Of a stretch of DNA of 64,000 nucleotides, positions 44,108-55,552 are shown piece after piece (the stretch's first letter is position 1; each line of letters starts with the position of its first letter). The DNA is from Blastobasis lacticolella (Eukaryota; Arthropoda; Insecta; Lepidoptera; Blastobasidae): the NCBI GenBank assembly GCA_905147135.1, contig LR990045.1:12252173-12316172 (forward strand), read 5' to 3'. Both the position numbers and the translations under genes were made by a program. The notes under the pieces are model-generated. The model saw nothing but the letters and a program-made list of their open reading frames with translations. It did not search any database and was not told the DNA's origin.

Positions 44108-45123
44108 GTACTTAACAACTTATATCCTTCTCTATCAGACATGTCATATGCACCATTAAAAAAGGAAACAAAATATAGATTGTGACTCAAGCTGTAAGTA
44201 GGCTCAAAAGTCGAAAATATTTGCAGCAAATTCTATAGTTTAATATCCGTGTGACGTCACGGGCCGGCCCTCAGGGTACCCAACCCAGCGATTTCTTCCA
44301 CAAATTTAGGGGTATGTGGGATTAGATATTTTAGATAATGTTCATATTGTTGGGGTATATTTAGTGGCTTAGGTACTTTGTTTATATTTAATTTTACATA
44401 AAATTATTAAGGCAGATTAGAATATAGCTTTAGACGCTGTCGAAAAAGTGAAGCGACTTAGGAAATTATAAGATTGATTGACATCAACAAGTAATCAACC
44501 TGATTTAGAATAATGAAGACGTCCATATTTTAGCTCCTATCATGTTGTATACAGACGGTCCTCATTATTCAATCCGTTATGCTTAGGTATCTACTTGTTG
44601 ATTTCAATCAATCTTATAATTTCGCTGGTTGCTAAACTTCTTAGACAGAGTTTAACACATTAAGTTCACAGATGTTGTACGCGTACAAGGAAGGAGATTA
44701 ATGTCTTAGCGGCCAGCTCAGGACATTTTTTTTGTTATAAAATTGGTCAGCAGCGTTTCCTGTTTTTTGATTTACGTGCCAACCGTGGAGTTTGTGACAA
44801 ACCCCCCCACTAGTTTATAGCAGGCTTAAATACTGAAGTGCAGTTACAATTTAAACTTACAATTTTTTTCTTATATTTATGGGTAAATATTTTAGGACTT
44901 AGTCTCCCATTTCAGGCAAATAACGCCTTTTTTTCTTGTATCCCTGTCCGCATCGCCCGCATTTTATGCTGGTATCCCTAACTACTGACAATGCGGTGCG
45001 GCTGTGCGGCGCGGCCAGTGCGGGTAGTGAACGCACTCCTATACAAACTCATACAAAGCAACCCGAAATGCGATGCGTGCGGCGCGTGCGGCTCGTGCGG
45101 TGCGGGCTAGTCGACGCGTAGCT
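44108..45123 (-). repeat. A-half of X1
   Basis: Reading leftwards from the TIR at 45,123, this half runs through GCATTGTCAGTAGTTAGGGA...GGACAGGGATACAAG to GTTGTTAAGTAC at the P1 junction. It is nearly identical to 45,124-47,764 (without the LINE) and 47,778-48,822. A central inverted pair, ATTATAAGATTGATTGACAT / GATTTCAATCAATCTTATAA, lies at about 44,466 and 44,598. Confidence 0.75.
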
Positions 45124-45603
45124 TTGTCAGTAGTTAGGGATACCAGCATAAAATGCGGGCGATGCGGACAGGGATACAAGAAAAAAAGGCGTTATTTGCC
45201 TGAAATGGGAGGCTTAGTCCTAAAATATTTACCCATAAATATAAGAAAAAAATTGTAAGTTTAAATTGTAACTGCACTTCAGTATTTAAGCCTGCTATAA
45301 ACTAGTGGGGGGGTTTGTCACAAACTCCACGCTTGGCACGTAAATCAAAAAACAGGAAACGCTGCTGATCAATTTTATAACAAAAGAAATGTCCTGAGCT
45401 GGCCTCTAAGACATTAATCTCCTTCCTTGTACGCGTACAACATCTGTGAACTTAATGTGTTAAACTCTGTCTAAGAAGTTTAGCAACCAGCGAAATTATT
45501 AGATTGATTGAAATCAACAAGTAGATACCTAAGCATAACTGATTGAATAATGAGGACCGTCTGTATACAACATGATAGGAGCTAAAAGATGGACGTCTTC
45601 ATT

Positions 45604-47334
45604 TTTTTTTTATGTTACTTAGCAGACAAACAGGCAAGCGGGCCACCTGATGGAAAGTGGTCACCGCCGCGTATGGACTTCAGCAACACCAGGGGAGTCA
45701 CCAATGCGTTGCCCGCCTCTAAAGAGACCTCTAATATACCTCTTGAACAATCCCATGTCATAGTCCAAAGAAAACACTGTGGCTGGGAGCTCATTCCACA
45801 TCCGAATCGTACGAGCGAGAAACGTTCTTCCGAACCTTCGCGTGGTGACCAACAGAGGGTTTACGTAGTGGGGATGAGTACCCAGCCCGCGGCGGGTGGT
45901 GCGATGGCGGAATTGTGCTGTGGGCACCAGATCGAAAAGTTCCTCGGAACACTCCCCATTGTACAGCCGATAGAACACACACAGGGAGCCAAAGTCCCTT
46001 CGGTTAGCCAGTGGTTCTAACTTGCTTGTTTGTATGGGATCGTTGACAGTTCGTACGGCGCGTCTCTGTATGGAGTCCAAAGGATTAAGCAGGTCGGCAG
46101 TTTCGCCGGCCCAAAGATGGGAACAATACTCCATATGAGACCGCACCTGTGCCTTGTACAGCAGCAGGCGCTGCCCCGGGGTGAAGTATCGCCTGGACCG
46201 GTTAAGCACGCCAAGCTTTTTCGAAGCCAGTTTGGCCTTACCTTCTAGGTGACTCCGGAAGCGCACGTTATCCGATATGTCGACACCAAGGATCCCGATA
46301 CTATTTGAGATGGAAAGGGGTGTCCCTTGGAACTGCGGCACTATGACAAAGGGATCCTTTTTGGCGGAAAATGCGCAGACCTGTGTCTTTGAAGGGTTGA
46401 ATTCCACCAGGTTCAGTCTGCCCCAGTGAGCAACTTGCTCCAAGGAGTGTTCAATCTCTGACACAAGTCTTATTCGGCTTTCCGACACCACGGAACGAGG
46501 GATATTCGCACGGCCAGTATAACAAGCATCTCTAGTATTGTCATCTGCATAGCAATGAATACTGGGAATATTCAGCATATCATTGATATGCAGAAGAAAC
46601 AGCGTGGGAGATAGCACTGAACCTTGGGGTACTCCAGAATTAATGGTCTTGGTATCGGAGCAGCATCCGTCGACAACGACTTGGATGCTCCGTCCAGACA
46701 GAAAGCTGGATACCCAATTGCAGAGCCCCTCGGGGATACCGTACTTCGGGAGTTTTGTTAGCAGTGCCCTGTGCCAGACCCGATCAAATGCCTTGGCTAT
46801 ATCAAGACTGACAGCCAGAGCCTCCCCCTTGCTCTCGACAGCCTCAGCCCACCGGTGTGTTAGGTACACAAGAAGGTCACCAGCTGAGCGACCATGACGG
46901 AAGCCATATTGACGGTCACTGATCAGCTGGTGATCTTCGAGGTATCCAAGGAGCTGGATATTGATGACCCGCTCCATCACCTTAGAGAGCAAGGAGGTTA
47001 CCGCTATAGGCCTGTAATTTGATGGGTCTGAATTGTCACCCTTCTTGGGTATCGGATGCACATGGGCTAGCTTCCATGAAGACGGCACCGTTCCAGAGGT
47101 AAAGGAAAGCTTGAATAGGCGCATTAACACGGGAGACAACTCGGGAGCACATTTTTTGAGAACGATAGCCGGAATGCCATCAGGTCCACTGGACTTCCGG
47201 ATGTCAAGGGAGAGAAGCACACGTTTTATGATTTTTTGGGTGAAACGAACCTCGGGCATGATGCCCCTCACACCGTAAGATGGTAGGCGGTGCAGCTCCC
47301 CCATCATCCAGAGTTGAGTTATGAGCAAAAAAAA
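45604..47334 (-). mobile_element. Young 5'-truncated Jockey/CR1-like LINE in X2
   Basis: Flanked by a TCATT direct repeat (45,599-45,603 and 47,335-47,339). The A-half of X3 reads straight across (GACGTCTTCATTATTCTAAA), confirming the empty site. A T-run at 45,604 is the poly(A) tail read in reverse, preceded by the standard tail CAGGTGGCCCGCTTGCCTGT. The 5' end is truncated within the sequence upstream of the RT. Confidence 0.88.
45661..47328 (-). CDS. LINE reverse transcriptase, 555 codons open
   Basis: A long uninterrupted frame (no ATG is visible at its start, because the LINE is truncated) covers all RT blocks: DIRKSSGPDGIPAIVLK, VHPIPKKGDNSDPSNYRPIA, QYGFRHGRSAGDLL, motif A SLDIAKAFDRVWH, motif B GVPQGSVLSPTLF, motif C CYADDNT, and the thumb HWGRLNLVEFNPSKTQ. 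It is followed by the C-terminal CR1/Jockey-type region (LYKAQVRSHMEYCSHLWAG, RTIRMWNELPATVF) and TGA after VHTRR. Catalytic Asp residues are present in motifs A and C. No endonuclease is encoded because of the truncation, so it cannot move alone. The absence of stops indicates recent insertion. Confidence 0.9.
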   Translation of the reverse strand: MLITQLWMMGELHRLPSYGVRGIMPEVRFTQKIIKRVLLSLDIRKSSGPDGIPAIVLKKCAPELSPVLMRLFKLSFTSGTVPSSWKLAHVHPIPKKGDNSDPSNYRPIAVTSLLSKVMERVINIQLLGYLEDHQLISDRQYGFRHGRSAGDLLVYLTHRWAEAVESKGEALAVSLDIAKAFDRVWHRALLTKLPKYGIPEGLCNWVSSFLSGRSIQVVVDGCCSDTKTINSGVPQGSVLSPTLFLLHINDMLNIPSIHCYADDNTRDACYTGRANIPRSVVSESRIRLVSEIEHSLEQVAHWGRLNLVEFNPSKTQVCAFSAKKDPFVIVPQFQGTPLSISNSIGILGVDISDNVRFRSHLEGKAKLASKKLGVLNRSRRYFTPGQRLLLYKAQVRSHMEYCSHLWAGETADLLNPLDSIQRRAVRTVNDPIQTSKLEPLANRRDFGSLCVFYRLYNGECSEELFDLVPTAQFRHRTTRRGLGTHPHYVNPLLVTTRRFGRTFLARTIRMWNELPATVFSLDYDMGLFKRYIRGLFRGGQRIGDSPGVAEVHTRR

Positions 47335-47339
47335 TCATT

Positions 47340-47764
47340 ATTCTAAATCAGGTTGATTACTTGTTGATGTCAATCAATCTTATAATTTCCTAAGTCGCTT
47401 CACTTTTTAGACAGCGTCTAAAGCTATATTCTAATCTGCCTTAATAATTTTATGTAAAATTAAATATAAACAAAGTACCTAAGCCACTAAATATACCCCA
47501 ACAATATGAACATTATCTAAAATATCTAATCCCACATACCCCTAAATTTGTGGAAGAAATCGCTGGGTTGGGTACCCTGAGGGCCGGCCCGTGACGTCAC
47601 ACGGATATTAAACTATAGAATTTGCTGCAAATATTTTCGACTTTAGAGCCTACTTACAGCTTGAGTCACAATCTATATTTTGTTTCCTTTTTAATGGTGC
47701 ATATGACATGTCTGATAGAGAAGGATATAAGTTGTTAAGTACCCATTCGAACCTTCTGCTATTG
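47340..47764 (+). repeat. A-half of X2, inner part
   Basis: Continues the A-half after the LINE (AATCAGGTTGATTACTTGTT...GTTGTTAAGTACCCATTCGA) and ends in GCTATTG (47,758-47,764), the left target duplication of P2. It preserves the empty site of P1 (TTAAGTACCC). Confidence 0.8.
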
Positions 47765-49282
47765 CATAGCCTCCTTCAGGTACGCGTCGACTAGCCCGCA
47801 CCGCACGAGCCGCACGCGCCGCACGCATCGCATTTCGGATTGCTTTGTATGAGTTTGTATAGGAGTGCGTTCACTACCCGCACTGGCCGCGCCGCACAGC
47901 CGCACCGCATTGTCAGTAGTTAGTGATACCAGCACAAAATGCGGGCGATGCGGACAGGGATACAAGAAAAAAAGGGGTTATTTGCCTGAAATGGGAGACT
48001 AAGTCCTAAAATATTTATCCATAAATATAAGAAAAAAATTGTAAGTTTAAATTGTAACTGCACTTCAGTATTTAAGCCTGCTATAAACTAGTGGGGGGGT
48101 TTGTCACAAACTCCACGCTTGGCACGTAAATCAAAAAACAGGAAACGCTGCTGACCAATTTTATAACAAAAGAAATGTCCTGAGCTGGCCTCTAAGACAT
48201 TAATCTCCTTCCTTGTACGCGTACAACATCTGTGAACTTAATGTGTTAAACTCTGTCTAAGAAGTTTAGCAACCAGCGAAATTATAAGGTTGATTGAAAT
48301 CAACAAGTAGATACCTAAGCATAACTGATTGAATAATGAGGACCGTCTGTATACAACATGATAGGAGCTAAAAGATGGACGTCTTCATTATTCTAAATCA
48401 GGTTGATTACTTGTTGATGTCAATCAATCTTATAATTTCCTAAGTCGCTTCACTTTTTAGACAGCGTCTAAAGCTATATTCTAATCTGCCTTAATAATTT
48501 TATGTAAAATTAAATATAAACAAAGTACCTAAGCCACTAAATATACCCCAACAATATGAACATTATCTAAAATATCTAATCCCACATACCCCTAAATTTG
48601 TGGAAGAAATCGCTGGGTTGGGAACCCCGAGGGCCGGCCCGTGACGTCACACGGATATTAAACTATAGAATTTGCCGCAAATATATTCGACTTTAGAGCC
48701 TACTTATAGCTGGAGTCACAATCTATATTTTGTTTCCTTTTTTAATGGTGCATGTGACATGTCTGATAGAGAAGGATATAAGTTGTTAAGTACCCATTCG
48801 AACCTACTGCTATTATCAACTGTTAGTATTTTTTAATTTGTGACTGAGAGTTCTAGATAATTGCTCGAAACCAAAGATTTTGGATCATACAGCAATCGAA
48901 ACTATAAACTTCTCTTTTTAGAAAGAAATTCTCGTTGACAGTGTTGCCACATTGGATTATTTTATCGCTATACTGGCGAAGTTTGGAGACAGCGTGGCGA
49001 AATTTTATAGTGTTTTACTTTGGCGAAAAATAAATTAGGAACTGGTAAATTTTTAAATGCTATTTTCATACAATAAGTTATATTATAAGTAATAGTCAAA
49101 TTGAAGAAAAATAAATTTAGTTCTGGTTGACTTGGAAACATTGCCAATATTTGGCCCAATGTTTGTTGTTCCTAGAACAGAGCATCTATGGAGTAGCTTC
49201 AATAATACTTATTTTGATGACCTATAAAATAACGGGTGGTGCAGAAGCCACACTGTTGAGATTATTACATATTGAAGTTTGT

Positions 49283-49372
49283 ATAATTTTTTTTATACGG
49301 CTGAGAAACAGGCAAGCGGGCCAACTGATGGAAAGTGGTCACCGCCGCCTATGGACATCAGCAACACTAGAG
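49283..49372 (-). repeat. LINE 3' tail in X3
   Basis: GGCTGAGAAACAGGCAAGCG, GGCCAACTGATGGAAAGTGG and CACCGCCGCCTATGGACATC are the CR1/Jockey-like tail in reverse orientation. Confidence 0.7.
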
Positions 49373-50109
49373 GATATACGGATCAAATACAGGTATTATA
49401 TACAGATCTACTGTGGTTTGAAGCTTAACGTCGCCAAAAGAAGACCTATATGGCTAGCTGCAGCGCGGATCTTGAAACCATTCGTATAAACAGCGTAAAT
49501 GGCAATAGAACATAGAAGTTCAATTATTTTGGATCCGTGCTGCATGAGTCCGGCGAGTAGGGTCTAGTCCTGAATCCTGATTTACTACTCGAATTACTGT
49601 TGTTAAGTTTCATTAAGTTAAACAAACGTTCAGTTTGCTGTATTGACTTATTTCCATTTCAATTACAATATTCGCATCTTCCATATTATGCACATTGTTG
49701 AACGTATTTTAACATCACACTGTTTTAGTCATACATTTTATATATAGTTCCGCTTGATGTCACTAGATGGCGCTGCCTACCTTTTACATCGCGGTAGTGA
49801 TATGTACCGTGTATAATTTGTGATGTGAATTTTTAATTTACCTTTTTTTGAATCTGGACTTCGACTGGTTTCATTGTTAACCCGTTCCTAGTTCACCTAC
49901 CCTTGGGTACACCCTAGAGTACTGAGCCCGCAAAATTGCTGAGCTTGTTTACACATGTTAGATGTATGGTTTATGTGGTGTGAGACATCGCGGATAATAT
50001 CGAAGGCTTAGTCACGATTGTTGGTACCTAAACCTGCCTGTATCAGGAAAGAGGTCCGTTTTTATTTCTTAGTGTTATTACACGTTTTATTACTCAATTT
50101 ATTAAACGT

Positions 50110-50230
50110 GTAAATTAACATAACACCCGATTTCTTAGTGCTACACACTAAATATTAAGAATTAATAAATTCAGTAACTTTTTCTAGTTGGTCACTCCAT
50201 AGTCGCCTTGTTCTGAAATTTTCGGATTTA
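50110..50230. repeat. Continuation of the X3 B-half
   Basis: CCCGATTTCTTAGTGCTACA and GTCACTCCATAGTCGCCTTG align with 56,445-56,535 of the X2 B-half. This shows that the intervening 49.28-50.1 kb is inserted material. Confidence 0.6.
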
Positions 50231-50847
50231 CGTCTTTTTATGTAAACCCGGCCAAAGAATTTTATAATCTAAACGCAGTTTGCCAGATCCATTCGTATGG
50301 CCGGTATGCATAGGCATACCGCTGTAAAGAGTTATATAGTGCCACAAACTTAGACAATCAGATAGACCCGGTGTCAGCGGCGGCGACGGCGATGACATAC
50401 ACTTACCAGCACAAAAAGTGTCTGCTTTGTAAAGCCAAGAAGCAAAGCATGAACATTGATAATTCAATGTATCTTTCTGTAATTTGTAGATCTACATATC
50501 AGGACTCAGCTAACTTTCGTGCGCAATACTAGTATAAGAGTGGGTATAGTACAGAATACTATACCTACTCTTATAATGCTATTACAATTCGAAGTTCAGG
50601 GTGAGACGTACTCAATAGTAGGAGATACCTATCTTTCAGCAATAGAATGACACGGCTGTTGGGAGACAGTTTCAAAACCGTTAATAATGTAGCTATTGAA
50701 TAAAAATTCGATATTTAAAATAAAACATTTACTCAAAAATATTGTAGTGTGGTCATTATTTTGACAACCTTCTTAGTAAGAAAAATTCAAATCCTAAGTA
50801 CCTCAAAAATTCAAAACCCAAAAGTAACTAAGTAGATATTGAATAAT

Positions 50848-51599
50848 AATATTATAAAGAGGAAAGGTTTGATTTTTTGTTTGTTTGTATTGAATAGGCT
50901 TCGAAACTACTGGACCGATTTCAAAAATTCTTTCACCGTTGGGAAGCTACACTATCCCCGGGTGACATAAGCTATATTATATTTTCTAAAAAATTATGAA
51001 TCATTACTAAAACTCCAATAATGTAATCCAAGGTGTAAAAAATACCCAAAAAATTCCTTACAACGCGTATGCTGCGAAAACTATTGATGATAGAACAAAA
51101 TAATGTACTACGACTTTGCAGAACACATCATTATCTACAAAAAGTGTTGCAACAGTATATGTCTAACTATTATAGTTATGTCACAATAATGGTCTTTTAT
51201 TTTTAAAATTTAATTGAAATGCCGCCGCTAAAAAACGCTATTTATTTGTACCTTAGCTATAATCCTTATCAAAATCAATTACTTTATATTCACGACTGCT
51301 TCAATACCTTTATATAACTTTTTGAATTATTCAATTCAGACATTCCATTCGAAAGATATCACGAGTTTAAAAATGTGAATATTAGAAAAAAGTCGCGTGT
51401 TCGCCGCTCAGTCCGCTCGACTATCTAGGCAGCACGGGGTACGTGGAGGGGAGTCAATGTCAAGAAATAAAGTGCCGCGCGGCTTACTCACGCGGTCGGC
51501 TCCCTACGCAGCGGTCGTGTGAGGAATCGAATAATTTTCGCTTGAAAGTAAACCGTGTACCCGTAGTGGTACTCGTGCGAAGCCGGGGCGGCTGCTAGT
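50848..51599 (+). mobile_element. Lep1-like non-autonomous Helitron
   Basis: Starts TATTATAAAGAGGAAAGG, continues TTTGTTTGTATTGAATAGGC, ACTGGACCGATTTCAAAAAT, and ends GCGAAGCCGGGGCGGCTGCTAGT, a CTAG-type Helitron 3' terminus. The 5' and 3' blocks are those of the lepidopteran Lep1 family. It is about 750 bp long, non-coding and inserted in X3. A 5' fragment lies at 29.96 kb. Confidence 0.75.
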
Positions 51600-51714
51600 A
51601 TTGAATAAAACTTAAATGTTTACAGTAAACCATTTAGGTCCTAAAAATTATTGTAATTTGATTGTAATTGACGACCTTTTAAGTTAGATGAGCTCGTAGA
51701 TCCTAGATGTTACT

Positions 51715-51875
51715 CTTTGTTGTATTTATTTATTTAACAATTTATTGCACACAATATAAAAAATAATAATTTTTGCATACAATATAGTATACAGAAATTA
51801 CAAATTTAAAGACGACACAATAGGCACTACTTATTTCTAAGAAGAACTCTCTTCCAGCAGGCCTATAGAAGAGGG
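51715..51875 (-). repeat. LINE 3' UTR-like fragment
   Basis: GTATTTATTTATTTAACAAT, TTATTGCACACAATATAAA, and CTCTCTTCCAGCAGGCCTAT resemble a common lepidopteran LINE 3' end in reverse orientation. Confidence 0.45.
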
Positions 51876-52309
51876 ACATTATAGATTATAGGGGATGAGA
51901 CGTGCGCATTAGTTTAAAAACATATCTATATTTAATAAACTACATAAATTATAAATGAGATACTAAATACACACAATATAGTATATTTATAAATACACAT
52001 ACATATATACATAATAAAATAAATACAGGTATTGTATAACATTCAGGCACATAATGTTCCTTTACACGCTTTTTAAATATGCATTTTGATTTTGTATGTA
52101 TCAGCAACTCGTGGCCCCTCGTAGGTATAGTTGCTCTGCTCAATCCAACTCGTGCAGACGGTTTGAATGCTTGTACAAATTTGAACAGTAATATATCTGA
52201 AATAAGTAAGTAATAATGTTATGATATAAAGATGTTTTTGAGGTTTGGTTTTGAAATTGAAATAGAACAAAGAAAAGTATTTTTTAGATCAATAAATCTG
52301 GAAATATAT

Positions 52310-52440
52310 TTTGACTAGCTTTTGCCCGCAAGCACGCCCGCGTAGAAATCGTTTTTATGACAGTTTAGCTTTTGCCCGCGTTACTATTTTAAATGGCCTT
52401 CGAAGGATTGTATGAAAGTTGACCTATTTGTCCGTTTTTT
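52310..52440 (-). repeat. 'agcttttgcccgc' repeat block, duplicated
   Basis: GACTAGCTTTTGCCCGCAAG and TTTAGCTTTTGCCCGCGTTA lie 50 bp apart. They are terminal blocks of common dispersed repeats. Confidence 0.5.
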
Positions 52441-52799
52441 TGCAACGGAGTGTAAATAATTAATAGTACTTAATAATAATGTAGGAAATATGTAAATACG
52501 TACCAATTAATAATATATGCTTACCTTAAACAAACTACCAGTCTTTTTCTGGCACTACAGCCCTTCTAAACTTTGTATGTTGTTTTGTCAAATAGGGCTT
52601 GAGAATATCTCGGAAACTATGAAACTAGATTTTTAACATACGAATGTAATCAAAAAATATTGGTCTCTTCATATTTATTTTATGAACCCATGCTTGACGT
52701 TATTTCGGTTTACGTTCCTCTTCATCTGCCAACAAACAACATGTCTTCATCAATATCCATTACAAGAAATTAAATGATACTTTAATGAACTAATATTAT

Positions 52800-53079
52800 A
52801 AATATAGAGGGATAACCCGTACCGACAGTCAGCAAAGACTTTAATTTTTTTTAGAGCAAAGAGAAAGAGCAATCGGGGTTACCATCTAAGCGTTATTTTG
52901 AAGTGTCATTTATTAGACCAAACCATGATACACAGTTGGCATCCCTGCCCGCAATTGCGGCGCGTGCGGTGCGGCCAGTGTGGCCATGCCATCAGCAACG
53001 TCAGCAATATCTCAATGCGATGCGTGCGGCGCGTGCGGCGCGTGCGGCTCTTGCGGTGCGGACTAGTCGACGCGTAGCT
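52800..53079. repeat. B-side TIR region of X3
   Basis: GGGTTACCATCTAAGCGTTA, ACACAGTTGGCATCCCTGCC and CGGTGCGGACTAGTCGACGC parallel 56,740-56,932. The GCGTGCGGC units are repeated in tandem. Confidence 0.75.
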
Positions 53080-54247
53080 TTCATCTACAAGCCATGCGCA
53101 GAAGTTTGACAACGTCGCTTTTTTTAATTTTAGTGTACCTGAAAATTACTGTAGAACTTTCTTCGCGGTCGTCGTCGTTTAATGTTATTAGTTATTTAAG
53201 TGATTGAGTATATGCATTAGTTAGATAATATGAAATTGGATAGATTCCTGTACTATTTACCTATCTACCTACTTGGATTATATCCTATTACCCTATTAAT
53301 AACATAAATGCGAAAGTTTGAAAGGCTTGATGGAAGTTTGGATGGATGAATGTTACTTCGTCATGCAAAATTTACCCAACAGATTTAAATGAAATTTGGC
53401 AGTAATGTAGCATATAACCCAGAATAGTATATAGGCTATATTTAATCCCATAATTATTTGTGGTTCCCGCGGGCGCGGGTTTGGAACATTATCCTAATAA
53501 TACTATAAATGCGCAAAGTTTGTGTGTATGTTTGTTACCTTTTCACGCCTAAACGGATGAACGGATTTGGATGAAATTTGGCAGTAATATAGCATGTAAC
53601 CCAGAACAGTATATAGGCTATAATTTATTCTAAAATTAAATGTGGTTCCTGCGGGCGCGGGTCTGGAACGTTATCCTACTAATACTATAAATGCGAATGT
53701 TTGTGAGTATATTTGTTACCTCTTCACGCCTAAACGGATGAACGGATTTGGATGAAATTTTGTAGGTAGCCAGGTTACCGCCTGGATTAAAACATAGGCT
53801 ACTTTCTATTTAAAGTCTATAGGCAGCACTGACCGCTTTTCATCAGGTGGCCCGCTTGCCTGTTTGCCTACCGTATGTCAAAAGCTATTAGGAAATAAAG
53901 CTAGACAAAATATTGACTAATTTAAGTAATTTATTCATTAATATAATACATTTTATGCATTGATACATATGTACAGGACTAAGTAACTATATACAAATCA
54001 GGGAGATAGGTAGGTACCTTAAAACTACTTACCATGGTACTACCATATTTTTTACAACAATTAATACCTATCTAACTTAATAATACCTACAGATACACAT
54101 GGTCATCTTGGCGTTAATGTCCCGATTCCGCTATTACGCGCGAGCGGCCGGTGGCATCCAAGATTTGTCGAATAAGGTAAAGTAATAAATACAGTGAAAT
54201 GACTGTCATTCGTGACCCTGTTAACAGGAGAACAGATTGAATCATGG

Positions 54248-55231
54248 TTACATATTCAGTTGAATATATCTTTTATGGGGAAGAAATAAAAATTTTCGCA
54301 GTAGCTCATAACAAGAAGGCGACTGAAAGTACATAAGAAATGCAAATATTTTAGTCGATATAGAGTACCTTCGCTGATTTTTTAAAAGTAATAACAACTG
54401 GTCTTTAATTATATCTACCTGCTTTTGTACCTCACTACTATCCTCGTCTGTATGATCGATTGCTTTTTCTAAGTATTCTAGTGCCTTCTCAATGCAATGA
54501 TTATATCTTATTTTTGGTGGCTCGTGAGAACATTTGTACCGACCTAATAGATTTTCCAGTTGGGACCATTTGGAAAGCAGCAAAGTATGGGACAACATCG
54601 GTTTCAAATCATGTTCAGACAGTTCATTTTTACCTAAAAATACTTTGACTTTTAAATTAGAAAATACAATAATATTGTTGAGCACTTTGACGGGAACATC
54701 ATCGTTTAAAGTATAAAAATACATGAACTGGTCACCATATCCTAAACGCCACCCACAATACAATTCTGTTTTAAATTTAAGACCTTCCTATAGCTCACTT
54801 AAGCTCTTAATCTCATCACTTTTTAACTTTAAATTTTCTTTTTCTTTTTGCCTTCGAATCCATTTTTGCCGTCGTTCTTCTGGATCAGTTCTAGTCTTGG
54901 GGCATGCTTTATTTAAAAGTTTGGGCAAACTAGGAAATATACGGGGTATCGCACCAGTCACTAGACGAGCGCGTTTTACTGGTACCTTTTCAGCGCTGCC
55001 ATCACCGTGGTATATTTTAGTTGTTGTGATAACTTCCTCTTCGCTAAAATGTTTACTACATACGAAGGAACCAACAGTGGGACTCCAGTTCGCTCGGGAA
55101 ATAGCAGAAGTCCATTTTTTTAAAAGATATTCATTCTTTGGAAACGAAAAAGTCGGCACAGCCTCTTGTCCGTTTTTTAGCGTTACATCGTAGTTTGACC
55201 TACATTTTTCTATGCAACAACGCCTAGGCAT
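54248..55231 (-). pseudogene. P-element-type transposase N-terminus, P2 copy
   Basis: Encodes the same residues as the P1 copy: THAP finger, coiled-coil stretch, in-frame TAG (54,788-54,790), then the YCGWRLGYGDQFMYFYTLND to CYELLRKF region. At least one difference seen is silent (CGC/CGA for an Arg before RYSIS). It ends at the SINE. The catalytic domain is absent, as in P1. Confidence 0.8.
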
Positions 55232-55552
55232 CTGTTGGAGAAATATTACTATTTTAAAACAGAATTTGAATAATAAAATAAGTAAAAAGCTAACAACAAA
55301 AATGATCGAGGATTGTTTTTTACTAATCGTATTTATCCATATTTGGCGCAATTATAAATATATTTACTTTTATTTACCTTCGTAGATGGTCCATACAATT
55401 CGTTTATTTATAGTTTTGATAATATATTTTAAATTTATTAGCTTAAAATTTAAAATATTCCCGCTCATTGACATGTAAACAATGAGTGAATCGGTTCACA
55501 GCGACGTTGCCGTTCCGTGCTACAGCATGGCTTGTAGATAAAGGAGGCTATG

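Larger units (their letters stand above)
40226..45123. mobile_element. Element X1, inserted in the left TIR of X2
   Basis: The ends are AGCTACGCG and its reverse complement, flanked by TTA (40,223-40,225) and TTG (45,124-45,126). X3, where the same TIR is unbroken (GCACCGCATTGTCAGTAG), shows the empty site and supports a TTG duplication with one change. It contains the B-half (40,226-41,617), P1, and the A-half (44,108-45,123). Removing P1 and one duplication leaves about 2.4 kb. There is no transposase ORF. Confidence 0.85.
47778..53079. mobile_element. Element X3, inserted in the TIR of P2
   Basis: The ends are AGGTACGCGTCGACTAG (left, one change) and its partner CTAGTCGACGCGTAGCT (right). 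TTC flanks both sides (47,775-47,777 and 53,080-53,082), giving the original P2 end CTCCTTCATCTACAAG when removed. The A-half (47,778 to about 48,822) is nearly identical to the other A-halves. The B-half (about 48,823-53,079) is homologous to 55,553-56,932 but diverged, and is swollen by a LINE tail, a Lep1 Helitron and other pieces. Here the A and B halves are joined without P, which proves they are one element. Confidence 0.82.
47765..55552 (-). mobile_element. P2: second THAP P-like element, in X2, interrupted by X3
   Basis: Its left end is only the first bases CATAGCCTCCTTC (47,765-47,777); X3 then intervenes and P2 resumes at 53,083 and runs to GGAGGCTATG at 55,552. The direct repeat GCTATTG flanks it (47,758-47,764 and 55,553-55,559), and X3 shows the unbroken target region. 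The content (THAP transposase piece, SINE, LINE tail, three-unit array) is the same as P1, with few differences. The target duplication differs from that of P1, so P1 and P2 are separate insertions of the same composite element. Confidence 0.85.

Noticed and set aside
45589..46020. 143-codon plus-strand frame
   Set aside because: Shadow of the LINE RT frame on the minus strand, which contains all RT motifs.
54723..55193. 156-codon open frame opposite the THAP frame (also at 41,984-42,454)
   Set aside because: Antisense shadow of the conserved THAP coding frame; no motifs of its own.
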